Below, piece after piece: positions 1-10,802 of a stretch of DNA of 64,000 bases. The stretch is from Neoechinorhynchus agilis. Lineage: Eukaryota > Acanthocephala. The notes under the pieces were generated by a model. It was not told the DNA's origin. It made no database searches and saw nothing but the letters and a program-made list of their open reading frames with translations. The translations under genes were made by a program, and so were the position numbers. How positions within the stretch are numbered: the first letter of the stretch is position 1; every line of letters starts with the position of its first letter. The stretch is taken from positions 16,740,001-16,804,000 of the forward strand of contig CM121341.1 in the NCBI GenBank assembly GCA_051530055.1. Reading direction: 5' to 3'.

Positions 1-1855
1 AAAAATACAAAGGATAGGACTCATGTACATTTGAATCTCATAATCACTCGAGTTCTGACTAAATAAATGAATCTGGCTATTGATTTTGGAGTGGATTACG
101 AGTCCGGTCTGGTTGAAAGGTCGATTCTGGTGTGAATTGGTGGTTATTGTTTGCAGGGGCGGTCTTTCCTCAGGTTCATTTCAAGTTATAATATCCGAGA
201 AGATTGGGCAGCATGGAATAACGAGCGTAGATATAAGGAGGTGCGAGGTATAGGAGGATGAAACGAATTAGGATTATGAGTGTTGTGCTCGTGCGAAAAA
301 TGGTGATATATGGTAAAAATTGAGTTGGTAGTGTTGATAGGCGTTTTTTGTTTTATGAAAATAGTATCAAGGCATTGGGGTAGAGGGGCAAAGTAAGTTG
401 TGAAAATTTTAGATGCTGTTCTATAAATAACTTCAAGACGACGTATTTGAGATTTGCATAAGTTGCAAAAGACGGGATAAGGGTAAAATAAAGCTGTAGT
501 AAAATGTGTAGAGATCGGTTGAAGGGATCTCTAAATGTCGGAGGCGTTTGAGGAGATAAATTTTAAAGGTGAGCTCGAGGGAGAGAGTGATGTGCGAGTC
601 CCATTTCAAATTTGATTGAAATTGGAGACTCAGAATTCTTAGAGAGATTACTCGTAGGATGTCATTTAGAAGCTCAGGGGAGAATGTGGGGTTACTGGAG
701 AATGAGGAGATCATTTCGAAGCATTTAGAGAAATTCAGGTGGAGTCTGTGATTGGTGCAGAAATCTTTTATGTGTGTGATTTCGTTAGAGGTTAAGGAGA
801 GGGAGAGGTGGATGGGTGATGAGGGTAAGATCGTCGGCGTATAAGAAAAGTTTAGAGTGAGAGGAGAGAAGTTTGAGGTCGTTCAGGAAAATATTAAAGA
901 GAAGTGGTGACAGCACAGCACTTTGAGGGTAAGATGCCATATAAAAAGCCGAGGTTTATAATGTGGGTAAGAGGGTCTATGAGTTCGGGATGGTGAAGCG
1001 AAGAGCCCAGTTTGGCATTTCGGATTGAGAGGACGAATTTCGAGTTTTTTTTAATGAGATGTTGGATTAATCTGAGGTAAGACAATGATTTCAATTTTAG
1101 TCAAGGCAGAGGTTCTGATTGACGGATTCCAGAACCTGCGTCAGTTCATAAGAGGACAAGTTTGGGAAGGGATAAGGGTTGCGCATTGCGATGGGCCTTG
1201 GGTGCTTGCTGTTGAAGAAGCTTGAAGATGGGGTTATCCATGGTGGGTCGCGGTTGGTAATCCTAGTGAATTTCTTGGGTATTGTCGAAGTGAGGGAATT
1301 TTTTGTGATTGAGGTTAGGGAGGACATGCCCAAGGAACGAACATTTGTGTTGTCAGAGTGGAGGGTGCGAATCAAAGAATTGAACCATTTTATAAAATTG
1401 TAGATGTGATGATTATGTTTATCCCAAACGGGTTAACAGGAGATTGTATACGCTGAGTTGGGGTGGTAGGAGTAATAAGGGCAGAAGAGTGGTCAGAGTT
1501 CGTGGGGGGAGTATGTTTAAAGCCGGATGAGTAGGTGTCGACATTTGTAAACACTTTGTCGATGTGAGCGTCAAGACGAGTTGGGTATTCAATAAGTTGA
1601 CGAAACACGGGGAAGGGTGCGAGAGGAAATAGTTTATTGAAGACCCCTGCAATTAAGAAATGGTGTGAATTTGTGGAGCTTATGCGCTCCATCATCGAAT
1701 TAAGTTGGTGCAAAGAGGACTCAGGACGAGAGGTAGGAGGGCGATAGACGCCAGCAATGGTTAATTCCCTAAGGCCATTTCCTAGAGGAGCTGAGAAATG
1801 GACTGCCATGAATTCTAGATCGAGTTTTGAAGATAACCTACGAGAGATATTAAGG
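1..1855 (-). mobile_element. Degraded CR1/Jockey-like LINE
   Basis: A non-LTR retrotransposon read on the minus strand. About 1809-1390 encodes an APE-type endonuclease C-terminus, with AGVYRPP, FLIAGVFN (normally GDFN), IDKVFTN and the SDHS signature. Then comes a region resembling the linker before the reverse transcriptase (1375-1097). The RT catalytic YADD lies at about 841-830 within LYADDLTLITHPP, and the thumb region with NLKWDSH and IYLLKRL lies at 714-433. Between 1094 and 890 the reading jumps from the RT fingers straight to the palm, so an internal piece is missing. Bases 1-430 match the 3' flank of a related copy near 23.6 kb. Frames are broken, so this is a dead copy. Confidence 0.8.
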
Positions 1856-1859
1856 TAGC

Positions 1860-2250
1860 GATTGTCGTACGATTCGCTGGTTCTCTGGACGAACGGGCTC
1901 TTTCGATCAGTAATCTAAGGTAGACGTCATGCTATTATTTTTTAGCAAAAATCTGGACGAGCGGGCTCCTCCAGGCAGTTTTTGAAATCGGGAGTAACTA
2001 TGTTGTCTATTTCGCTGGTTCTCTGGACGAACGAGCTCTTTCTATCAGTAATCTAGAATTAATGCTATTGTTGTTTAGCTTACAATGGGGTTCCTTCACG
2101 CAGTTTTTGAAGGCAGGAGTAACTCTGCTGTTTATTTCGCTGATGCTCGGTACGTAGCGGCCCTTTTCATTAGTAATCTAAGGTTGAAGTCATGTTATTA
2201 TTGTTTAGCTGAAACTCGGGACGACCGGGCTCAAACGCTGTTGTTGATGG
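1860..2250. repeat. Decayed tandem repeat, period about 130-142 bp
   Basis: The phrase tcgctggttctctggacgaac followed by a run like cagtaatcta recurs near 1868, 2010 and (diverged) 2139, and gcagtttttgaa recurs near 1975 and 2100. About three units are seen, spaced roughly 140 and 130 bp. The short open frame across the last unit is a by-product of the repeat. No function is visible. The stretch from 2250 to 2790 holds nothing I can recognise. Confidence 0.6.
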
Positions 2251-2789
2251 CGCGAAATATCTTATTAGGTTTGTAATATCCTGATAGTTTTCACGGGATG
2301 AGCATCGACCGGTACTCCTTAGGTATTTATCGGAATCGTTTGATGGTTATCATATTTAAGTCCTTCACTCGAAGATATCTGCAATTATTTTAGTAGTTGA
2401 AGAGTCCCAAAAAGTGAAGAACCAATTAGTTCTTGAAGTTGCATAAAGTAGCACATAAATTTTAAAGCACGGCCGCTTGCGATCAAAATAAATTCCTATT
2501 TTCTTCTGTTCACTTCGTTCAAAAAATCAAGGACACATGGAAACCATCGAGAAAATCATGCATTGCACCAGTCAAATTTGCTGAAATTATTTTTTTACTC
2601 TGATTTCATTGGAAACAATTTAGATTTCCTTTCGAAGTTTTTGCTGGTTCTAGGCAATAGGATTAATTTTATAAAACATTAGTGCCCGCAGTATTAGCAA
2701 CCTCGAATATCCGCATGGCAGCTATAATTGTTTTCCAGAAGCGTCAGGAACATTTTTACGGATTTTTTTTAAAACACAAAATCATCTTC

Positions 2790-4102
2790 TTATTTACCAA
2801 CAAAAGTCGCAAAGACCATGTATCCACGATGGCCAACTGCTTCTGGGTTTCTCATTAGTGAATATGTTACTGTTTTTTCAGTCTTAGCGTTTTTGCTACT
2901 GTCCTCTGTGAAACATTGAAACTGTTCAACTCGCTTTAATTCCATTGAATGATTCAACAACTCGCTCGTTGATACATCGGTGAATAAAATTCCATCGTCT
3001 CTACTGTCATAAAGTCGACCTACAAATTCTTGGCATTGTTCGATGCACGGACAAAAGGCACCCAATCGGCCACCATTAGGATTTAAAACCTTCTGCACTT
3101 GATCTTTACTAATTGAGACGGGGCATGAGATATAAAAATCGAATTTTAGAAAATTAGAAATTAAGAAAGACGTTTTATGGTTAATTACATTTTTTTCTGA
3201 AATAATGAATCCTTGAATTTTTGGATATAGATGACTGGGAAAGTAATGATAATTTTAAACCACTTTTATAATGGAAGTCACCGTTGCAACTAAAACTAAG
3301 CGAGTTCGTCTTTTTATAACTAACGAAATGATAATAAACCCGACGAGTTTCGAAACGTTTTTAATAAAAAATTATTTACCTGGTAAAGTGCGTGCATCGC
3401 ATTCTTGACTTTTCTTCGAAAAAATCAAAGAACGTGGCAAACTAAACCCGAGATTGAAAGTATCACAATTAGTCTATAGCGTCCGCTGGACGTGGCATAT
3501 CCAGAAAAACAGCATCTACATAATCAGGCATCCCATCTAGTCGAAATCCGTCTTCGATTACATCCCGGCATATCGCCGTAACAAAATCAGACACTTTATG
3601 CTGTTTAAAATCTCTAATAGCTCGATCGCATCGGTCTATGTGAAAATCGAAAGTGTATAAATGTCCCGTCGGATACTAAAAAAGATTGTTTCTTAAGACC
3701 GTTCCTTTTCAAAGACAACCTTTTCTCGCTTTAAATCGCTTTGATTAGAGCATGGGACAGCGATGCCGATCCGATACCTGCTTCGACAACGACCTTTCCT
3801 GGCTCCAAGTCCAGTTCCGTGAGAATCTGGGATATTTGGCCGTGATAAAGAGTCTGAGTCCGGTGATCAACTAGATCAGTAAATCTCAAAGAGTCACCCT
3901 GCATCACGACTAGATTCCCGGTACCCAAAGCGTATCGCCGATTATATTGCCTTCCAATAATATCGCTATGCTTCAACATTCCAAATTGAGTGTTCGTTGA
4001 TCCATTGGCGCTAATTGTAACGAACTGCCGTTTATGGCAATGGGTACTAATTACAACGACGTCCCCTTCTTTTATAAAATTTTCACTTCTGCAAAAGCTC
4101 AT
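2790..4102 (-). CDS. TRMT61A: tRNA (adenine-58-N1) methyltransferase catalytic subunit, TRMT61A-like; possibly decayed
   Basis: Three blocks on the minus strand match TRM61/TRMT61A in order. Block 1 (4102-3731) starts MSFCRSENFIKEGDVVV, carries DHRTQTLYHGQI, and ends in the SAM-binding region EAGIGSASLSHALI. Block 2 (about 3674-3480) reads PTGHLYTFDFH and later AVFLDMPRPADAI. Block 3 (about 3107-2793) reads LNPNGGRLGAFCPCIEQ and ends EAVGHRGYMVFATF, like the human C-terminus. In the family this subunit pairs with TRMT6 to methylate A58 of tRNA in the nucleus. Oddities: the usual GTGSG glycine loop reads GIGSA, and after blocks 1 and 2 an in-frame TAA comes before any GT donor that I can place. 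Either the donors are non-canonical or the gene is recently broken. Intron 2 carries a Penelope-terminus-like repeat. Confidence 0.7.
3330..3405 (+). repeat. Penelope-terminus-like motif inside TRMT61A intron 2
   Basis: The sequence gataataaacccgacgag, then tttcgaaacgtttttaata, then tttacctggtaaa matches the elements at 4340-4400, 7508-7575 and 47.8 kb. All share an AACCC-GACG-GTTCGAAACG core and a TTATTTACC(G)GGT tail. It lies between the second and third coding blocks of the TRMT61A-like gene, on the opposite strand to it. Confidence 0.5.
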
Positions 4103-4289
4103 CTAAAACGTGGCTAAATGATACGAATGTCGGATTCTTTGCAATCATTGAATTTTAGCTGGTGTTTAGAAAAATTTTCTTTAGGAAAAAAGATGAGTAG
4201 AACAATTGTTCTATATAATAAATAAACAACACATTTTCAAAAGAACAGAGGTTTTCCATTGTAAATTTCGAAGTTAATAAATCTGTGTC

Positions 4290-4440
4290 GATGTGTGAGG
4301 TAATGGTTTATATGATCAGAATTATTGTTTAGGTCTTTACCCGGCAAAAAATGTTTTATTAAAGAAGTTTCGAACCACGTCGGGTTCATCATCAGTTTGT
4401 TTCCAAACTTATGAAGACCTAAACAACAAATCTAATAAAT
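4290..4440 (-). repeat. Short Penelope-terminus-like element with terminal inverted repeats
   Basis: The element is bounded by ttgtttaggtcttta near 4328 and its inverse gaagacctaaacaa near 4410. On the minus strand it reads aaactgatgatgaacccgac, then gtggttcgaaac, then ttctttaataaaac. The core resembles the conserved CTGATGA...GAAA arrangement discussed for the related copies at 7.5 and 47.8 kb. It sits in the 560-bp spacer between TRMT61A and GET1. The rest of that spacer shows nothing further. Confidence 0.5.
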
Positions 4441-4662
4441 TTATGTGTTTAGTCGCGGCAAATCATTAAAAAATTTGAATGTTCATAATGTTAGCTATTT
4501 TCTTAGGGTAAAATTGAAAGTTTTGTTCACAGCTGAAATCCACAAAAAAACTTCGGAACAACGTAAATGCTTGATCTTAAAAGTTCATTAACTATCAAAG
4601 GTATATACACTCGCAATTACATTTAAGAATAATCTGAATAACCGTTTAAACTTTGATTTTGC

Positions 4663-5202
4663 TTATTTTAGACGACGTATAAGACCGAAAATGTTTGGTA
4701 AATAATCCGATAGCCATCGGTCCGTGATGATCATCCATTCAACCATCGAAATGTTTGAGTCGTTGAGAAATATGGAAATGCTTGCCGGTAGAGATGCCAC
4801 CGATGGTTGTTTGATTGCAGTCCACAAAATTGCGGCAGATATTATGAGCCAAATTACAATCAGGAATTTAAGCACAAGATTCGAAATCGCTGTAATTTTA
4901 TTTTCATCTTGCTTTTTGAGTTCATCGTTGACATATTGAGTTATTTTGTTTATTTGCCGACCAATTTGGAAATAACGGAGCATATCTCGTTCCTGGTTTA
5001 ATTGGCTACGCTCTTTTATCAATCGCTTCACTTCCGCTGTCTGTTTTTCGAACTGTTTCAATCGGAGGCGTTTTAGAATGCTTAAATAACATTCGTAGAT
5101 AAATATAAGGATTACTGGTAAAAAGCGTAGGCTAAGAACGAGACAGACGCCCAAAATGAGCAAGTGAAGATTTGGTCGTCGTTGAGATGACGGCTGTTTC
5201 AT
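4663..5202 (-). CDS. GET1: GET1/WRB-like tail-anchored protein insertion receptor
   Basis: A single-exon frame of 179 residues, close to the usual length of about 174 for WRB. Residues 13-38 form a first membrane helix. Residues 43-100 form a charged coiled coil (EVKRLIKERSQLNQERDML). Residues 105-127 form a second helix, and a weaker third hydrophobic stretch follows around 140-160. The phrase RYFQIGRQINKITQYV aligns with the human ARYARLERKINKMTDKL region. In the family the coiled coil binds the ATPase GET3/TRC40 at the ER, and the protein acts with CAMLG to insert tail-anchored proteins. The start methionine opens directly before the first helix. A broken copy lies at 52.7-55.1 kb in inverted orientation, so this is probably the working locus. 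Confidence 0.85.
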   Translation of the reverse strand: MKQPSSQRRPNLHLLILGVCLVLSLRFLPVILIFIYECYLSILKRLRLKQFEKQTAEVKRLIKERSQLNQERDMLRYFQIGRQINKITQYVNDELKKQDENKITAISNLVLKFLIVIWLIISAAILWTAIKQPSVASLPASISIFLNDSNISMVEWMIITDRWLSDYLPNIFGLIRRLK

Positions 5203-5852
5203 AGATTTGCCCTTTGTTAGAAATGTCTAAAAATGCAGAAGGAATCTAAATGCGTCAAGGAAAAGAAATGAATAGAAGAGTCATTTAGGTCTTCACGCGA
5301 TAAATAACACTTCTGATCACCTGTCAACTCACATACCGATAAACGAAATGGAGAATGTCTAATGAATTGAAAAATGGTGGTCAAACTGAATCAAGTACCG
5401 AGGATTTGACTGACTTCAAAAGATGGGTAAAATCTCAATTAACTCGGTTCGTATCCGAATATGTAAAAAACCAACTAGTTCAGATAATACCGACCCAATA
5501 GTTATTCTTGAAGTTGTTCCTTGTCCGTAGAAAGTATTATCGCAAAAAATTCGTCAATGACATTGAATTAATGGGCCCACAAGTCAGAAGAAAATGCGTT
5601 TCGGTCGGAGATGATCTTTATTTTAAATTTGCTAAGCATTGAATCAAGCGTTTACATTGCGTACAGACTAGTTTTTACCGCAATCTTCCAAGGTTTTTGT
5701 GCATTCTTTGAGCGAAAGATACCCGATTCTCGCTTAATGTGGTGTCCGTTTGTGATATCTCTGCCCCATTGAAATCCCCTAAGAAAACCTATAGCCGAAA
5801 TTTTTGTCACTAATCTCAATTAAAAATTTCGGCGTTAATGTTCGCCTTCAAT

Positions 5853-6747
5853 CTAAGAAAAGTTCACAGCTTCTAGGATCTTATCAGCTCTATAAGACGA
5901 TCTTAAAAACTTCCCGCTCGCAACACCGACAAAGCCAAGCTTCTCAGCCTCCAGTTTCCAGTATTCGAATTTCTCATCACTTATGAACTCTTTGACCTTT
6001 AGATGATTCTTGATCGGTTGAAGGTACTGACCAAGTGTAACGCTATCCACTCCAGCATTTCAAACTTAGCTTCTTTAGCCGTCCTAAGAACATTTAGTGA
6101 TTGATCAAACGAAGCACGGCGATCCCTCATCAATCTCTGCAACTCCCTAACAGTCTCCACATTATGAGAATAAAAATCAAGACCACTTTCAATGGCCATC
6201 TTCTTCACCAAATCCAAATTTCCTCCAAAATCCGATGTTAGGCATTCCACTTTCACGTTTGGATACCGCTTTTTAAGTTCCTTAACACATTGAACGAAAT
6301 GATCACATTCGTGATCCACAAGATCGTCTCTTGTGACAGTCGTAATGACAATGTACCGAAGTGCTCGCTTGCCTAATAGATTGGAATTAGCAACAGCTTT
6401 GGCTACTTTTTGAGGTTCGTAGCTTTGGTCTTGACTGAACAAAACCGGCACGCTCGGGTACATACATCGCCCATTATCATGATTGCAGCTGTTCCATGAG
6501 ACCAGTATTCAGCACGATTTGGACATTTGGCCTCCTCGCAAACAGTGCTCAGGTTTCCGAAGTCATTTAGAGCTTTACCAAGATTTCGAGATGGTGAAAG
6601 CGGTACTTTCGGTAAGCATCCACGTCCTCCTGATTTTTGAACAAAGTAGGAGAGTCCCGGAGAACCCGGCTTGTTCCATTTATACATCGGAGCTACGGAT
6701 GACGAGAAACGGACGGACTGAAATCGTCGAAAAACCAATAACGACAT
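5853..6747 (-). pseudogene. Lipoyl synthase pseudogene (inverted copy of LIAS)
   Basis: This is the reverse-oriented partner of intact LIAS at 48613-49608, very similar along its whole length, from [16 protein letters not shown] to LEAVNFS. It is ruined by a deletion of about 22 bp just after the radical-[11 protein letters not shown] motif, which removes the codons for RPPPLDS. A second deletion of roughly 80 bp removes the [14 protein letters not shown] region. The third cysteine of the auxiliary cluster (NRAEC in the good copy) is tyrosine here. The remaining frames are split over 6747-6403, 6463-5999 and 6050-5853. The high similarity to the intact copy implies recent duplication. Confidence 0.9.
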
Positions 6748-6866
6748 CTTCTCAAGTAGTCATGTGAAATTAAGAAATGATGTCTATAAGAATTATTAGC
6801 GACGACCTTCAAAGGTTTTCTATATCGTGCCTACAATATCTGCAGCGAGGAGTGCGTCACATATGA

Positions 6867-7330
6867 AATCCAACAGCCAAAGCGAATTTTCAGCTAGTTG
6901 AGTACCCAAAAGATATTCTTACTTCAGCGCGAGAGCAAGTGGACCGTGCGAGGAACACCCTGGGACGGAATCGAATGGACCTAAGCATTAGAGTTCCGGA
7001 CAGCGAACCACGAACCAACTGTTGGCGTTGCAAAATCTAGAGGATAATTAAGAACAGCGATCTGCCGAAAAAATACCCATTTTATTTTCGGCCTTCACTA
7101 CTGATACGAAACCTCATTTCCAGGAAATAGCAAGAGGTAAAAAAAGAGGGTTGTTGCCTACAAATTTTCTTGTAGAAAAAAATGCAACAGCAATTAAATC
7201 GGACAAACAGGTCGGAATTTTAAGACGAAATTGGCAGAAAATAAGCGGTTCAGGACGTTATTGCGTTGAACGAGGTGCAAACTGGCCACTTCGTTGCCAA
7301 TTACAACCAAATAATGGTTTTAGACAGTGA
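6867..7330 (+). other. Two open frames preserved in both duplicate arms, function unknown
   Basis: Frame 1 (6867-7040, 57 codons) contains LVEYPKDILTSAREQVDR and ends CWRCKI. Frame 2 (7073-7330, 85 codons) contains FSAFTTDTKPHFQEI and NFLVEKNATAIKSDKQVG and ends NNGFRQ. Both are also open in arm B (about 48.03-48.50 kb, minus strand) with few changes. In arm B frame 2 begins with ATG, whereas here that codon is ATA. They would be transcribed divergently from LIAS. I do not recognise the product. The similarity between arms may only reflect a young duplication, so coding status is uncertain. Confidence 0.3.
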
Positions 7331-7507
7331 ACGAAATAACTTTTGACGCTTTATTAAGAAAGTTTTCTTAATCAAAGAACAGAAACCGGACCTGAATGAC
7401 CAACGAGGCTACAAACTCTGTCTTCAAAGCTAACAAAAAGGAAACTACAAAATCAAAAATAAGTCCGTTTGAGAGTGGAATAACCATTTAACAACTTGTA
7501 TTTTAGA

Positions 7508-7575
7508 ACTGATGATGAACCCCAAGAAGTTCGAAACGTTCTTAAAAATGGGTTATTTACCGTGTGAAGACTTCT
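7508..7575 (+). repeat. Penelope-terminus-like motif with hammerhead-like core
   Basis: Reads gaactgatgatgaacccc, then aagaagttcgaaacgttctt, then ttatttaccgtgtgaagac. CTGATGA is followed by a small stem (GAAC/GTTC) and GAAA. The flanks TAGAA and TTCTA can pair. The inverted partner is at 47.79-47.87 kb, and relatives are at 3.3 and 4.35 kb. It covers the stop codon and 3' end of the unknown gene at 8133-7557. Confidence 0.45.
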
Positions 7576-8133
7576 AGACAATAATTCAAATCATTAAATC
7601 GCGTAAACTCCTCACATATCGATATCTTGAATGTGACGGATAAAAAGAAATCTCTAGTAAGCAAAGCGATGCTCTGGATGGATGAAAGAATTGCACTTTG
7701 TTGAGGGTTCTTTATTAAGTCGAACAAAAATCCAATGTAATGGTCGTTCAAAGTCTTATTTGTTAAGATCAATAGTTTATGAAGGTTTAATTCGGGATTT
7801 ATTTCTAATGAAATGTAATATTCTGATTTAGGACATCTCTTACTCGACTTTTCCTTTAGACAAACAGCCACATCGATATCTTGCATCGGAGAAGTGATTG
7901 AATCCCTTAAAACAATGAAACTTACGGTAAAGAGTTTGTACATCCATCCAGATCCTCAGATACCTCTCAAGGAGGCGAGACTCATCAGTGAATTTCCTAA
8001 ATTCAGCAGTAATTCGTTCCCTATGGCTGTGAGTTATCGGCAGTCGTGGATTGTAACTCTTTTGACCCTGAAAGGAACTCGATAATATTTTTAGGCCTGA
8101 TAATTTTGCCATTTTGTGTATGAAAATACTCAT
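7557..8133 (-). CDS. Unknown two-exon gene (single-copy version of the 378-bp array unit)
   Basis: Exon 1 (8133-7926) begins MSIFIHKMAKLSGLKILSS, and a second ATG at 8112 would give MAKLSG. A 46-nt intron (7925-7880, gtaagt...gcaag) moves the frame exactly into exon 2 (7879-7557). Together they give 176 codons. Visible features are a charged segment RERITAEFRKFTDESRLLER, then HIDVAVCLKEKSSKRCPKSEYY, then leucine- and isoleucine-rich sequence. No signal peptide, membrane helix or family motif is recognised. The same exon-intron-exon unit is repeated about five times in arm B (45.7-47.55 kb), where the 5' end of exon 1 is absent. This copy is therefore the one likely to encode a whole product. 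The last residues overlap a repeat element, so the 3' end may be acquired. Confidence 0.5.
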
Positions 8134-8145
8134 TTTTGAAGGAAA

Positions 8146-9396
8146 TTAATCATTTTTTATTTCGTGACTGTAAAAATCTTCAATAGTTGTCCCCGCTAAC
8201 GAATCCTCTTTTCTTGAAGACACTTTGCTCATTAACATTTCAATGCGGTTCATTATTCGTTTTCGAACTGGTCTTCTATGTTGTTCTTCGGTTAGCCAAT
8301 AATTCGAACTTAGATAGACAACGACAACGAATGCGAGAACACCCAAAAGTCCTGTTACTAGAACGACAGTAACTTGTTTTCTAGAATTCGAAACAGCATT
8401 TAAATCATTTGCTAGATCTTTAGGAATCCTAATCGAAATCAACTGACTGCTTGCACTTTCCACGAGATCAAGAACAGGGCGCTCGACTGCCAAAGCTTTA
8501 TTACTGCTTCCTAAAATCACCTGAACTGTACAAAGATCATCGCTTAGAATTTCCTCAACATCCACGTTAACTTGGATTTGATGAACACCCATGGCGAGGG
8601 TCTTAATTGTTCGAGGACGATGTAACGCAAATAATAAATTTGGAAAGCCTTCAACTGTGTTCCCGTAGACAGTGACACAACAAATGATTGTGGATAGGAA
8701 ACGATTCACGGCATTCAGTTGGAACTCTTCTCTGTAGTTAGTCAAGAAAAATGGCTTTCCTACAATAACCAATTCAACTGATATCTCATAGACCCAAGTC
8801 ATTGACGATAGAAATCTCTTTTCCTCTTGACTGTCTTGTAGGCGACGGAGGAAGGAGAAAAGATTCGGTTCTTATAATCGATCAATTTCTTGCCTAAAAC
8901 CAATTATAAAATTCAGGCTCTATCGCGAAAACAAATAAACAGTTGGAAATTTTGTTAAAATTTAGACCAGGCGAATTTGCTTTATTCTTTTTGAAATTAA
9001 TCTCCCGCCGCCTTCATACTGAATTGCGTTTGAGAATTCTGCAATATCTTCAAATCCGGGAAGATAAAATTCTGTTATGACTCCAATTTTATACGTTCCA
9101 GCGTGTACAAATCCTACGTTCTCGATTCGTAGTCCAGCTCTGCAATCAGCTGGCATTGAAACCTTCCTGAGTAAACGTTCGTGATGCTGAGGATCCGGAA
9201 TAGTATTGTACGCTGGATAGAAGATCCAATTGCAGTGCAAAGCTGGATACTTTACTTCATTTCGCAAAAACTCAGAACCCAGCTCGACTTCCAAGCTACC
9301 TTCAAAACGAGTCATCCTTGAAGAAAACAATGTGGACCTCCCATCAACTGTTGCGCCAATGACCACCGCAACCAAAATGTAGTGTCTTATAAACAT
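8146..9396 (-). CDS. Unknown single-pass membrane protein with signal peptide
   Basis: Exon 1 (9396 to about 8963) opens MFIRHYILVAVVIGATVDG, a clear signal peptide. An ectodomain follows with cysteines in ALHCNWIFYP and PADCRAGL and ends near SKRIKQIRL. A second coding block starts near 8870-8802 and runs to 8149. It contains CTVQVILGSSN and ERPVLDLV, then a membrane helix (VTVVLVTGLLGVLAFVVVVY, about residues 144-163 counted from MTWVYE) and a basic cytoplasmic tail of some 50 residues (HRRPVRKRIMNRIEML). The splice between the blocks was not resolved: a likely acceptor is ataag before aaccgaatc, but I could not find a matching donor phase. The protein looks like a type I membrane protein of about 370-390 residues. 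I do not recognise the family. Confidence 0.55.
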
Positions 9397-9529
9397 GGAT
9401 CGTTGATTTCTAAGGCGGTGTTGGTAAAAACTGGCGTTACCATATCAACTGGTAATTTATGCTAAATTAAAATCATTGGGAATGCTAAAATTCGATTTTC
9501 ATGAACTTTAGAAACAATATATTTTTTAG

Positions 9530-9991
<462 letters not shown>

Positions 9992-10012
9992 TGACGCTAG
10001 TAAAGTTCAACG

Positions 10013-10393
10013 ATTAAGTACGAAAAATACATTGCGTCGTAACGAATATTTAACGTTTTCAGGGAAACATTGAGGCACGAGAATCCCTTCGCTTCTTACA
10101 TCGTATTTTTTACGCAGATTCCATATCGTTAATATGAGCTTTGCTAGGCGAAAATATTAGTGTATGGCACAAATGGGAGCAAGAAGTAAAGATGCGCGTT
10201 AACATCAAAGACATTTTCTTGGATCCAGTGGCAAAACACTGATTGATTTTTGAGAATTAACACTGCAAGAGTAATTTATGAACTTATTGTAATCAATAAC
10301 TTTTTATTAATCATCGAGAGAAAATCCATCGGGATGGTAGAATTTTTAGTTCCGGTGATCATAATCCCGATTAGATCACATTTTATTGAATTA
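10013..10393. repeat. Inverted duplicate of 30833-31280
   Basis: The block containing tcatcgagagaaaatccatc and gatcataatcccgattagat is repeated in reverse near 30.84-31.28 kb, where it reads gatctaatcggggttatgat and gatggattttctctcgatga. Similarity extends through the aatatgagctttgctaggcg region to the gttttcagggaaacattgag boundary. No gene is recognised. From 10393 to 10800 and from 11190 to 11690 I see nothing further. Confidence 0.8.
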
Positions 10394-10802
10394 ATCGCCT
10401 CATCTATCAGTGGTTCTTAGTATTCAAGACAATGGCAATTGACGCTTGGAAAAAACCAAGACAACAATAGGCATTTAGTGTAAACTTCAGCCTATTGCCT
10501 CCATTGGAACCGCGAAATAGCAATGCCGCCGACGTTTAGTACGATAACAAGGAAAGTTAAATCGAAACATGGAACCACTCTGTTCAAAAATTTAACAATA
10601 AAGACAAGTTCCTCGTTATTAATCCATTGAGTTCAGTATTTTCTTTTTAAACAAAAAGATCCGTTGTGAAACTTCGTAAGTGAGAGTGCAAAATAAATAG
10701 CGATGATAAACATTGAAAAAGAATAGATAACGCCACATGCTAATAATCGAAAAAATATGATAAACATTGGAAGCAAAAGATTAATGGTAAACTCTGCGAT
10801 CA

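Larger units (their letters stand above)
4663..8140. repeat. Inverted duplication, arm A
   Basis: This block matches 45.7-55.1 kb in reverse orientation. Homology is clear from about 5600 to 8110 (pairing with about 49867 to 47300) and from about 4665 to 5370 (pairing with about 55140 to 52720, interrupted there by a Penelope element). Arm B has about 2.85 kb extra between the two parts, including ALG10. Arm A has only some 230 bp of unrelated sequence there (about 5370-5600). Arm A keeps intact GET1 and the single-copy unknown gene, but its LIAS copy is broken. Confidence 0.85.
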
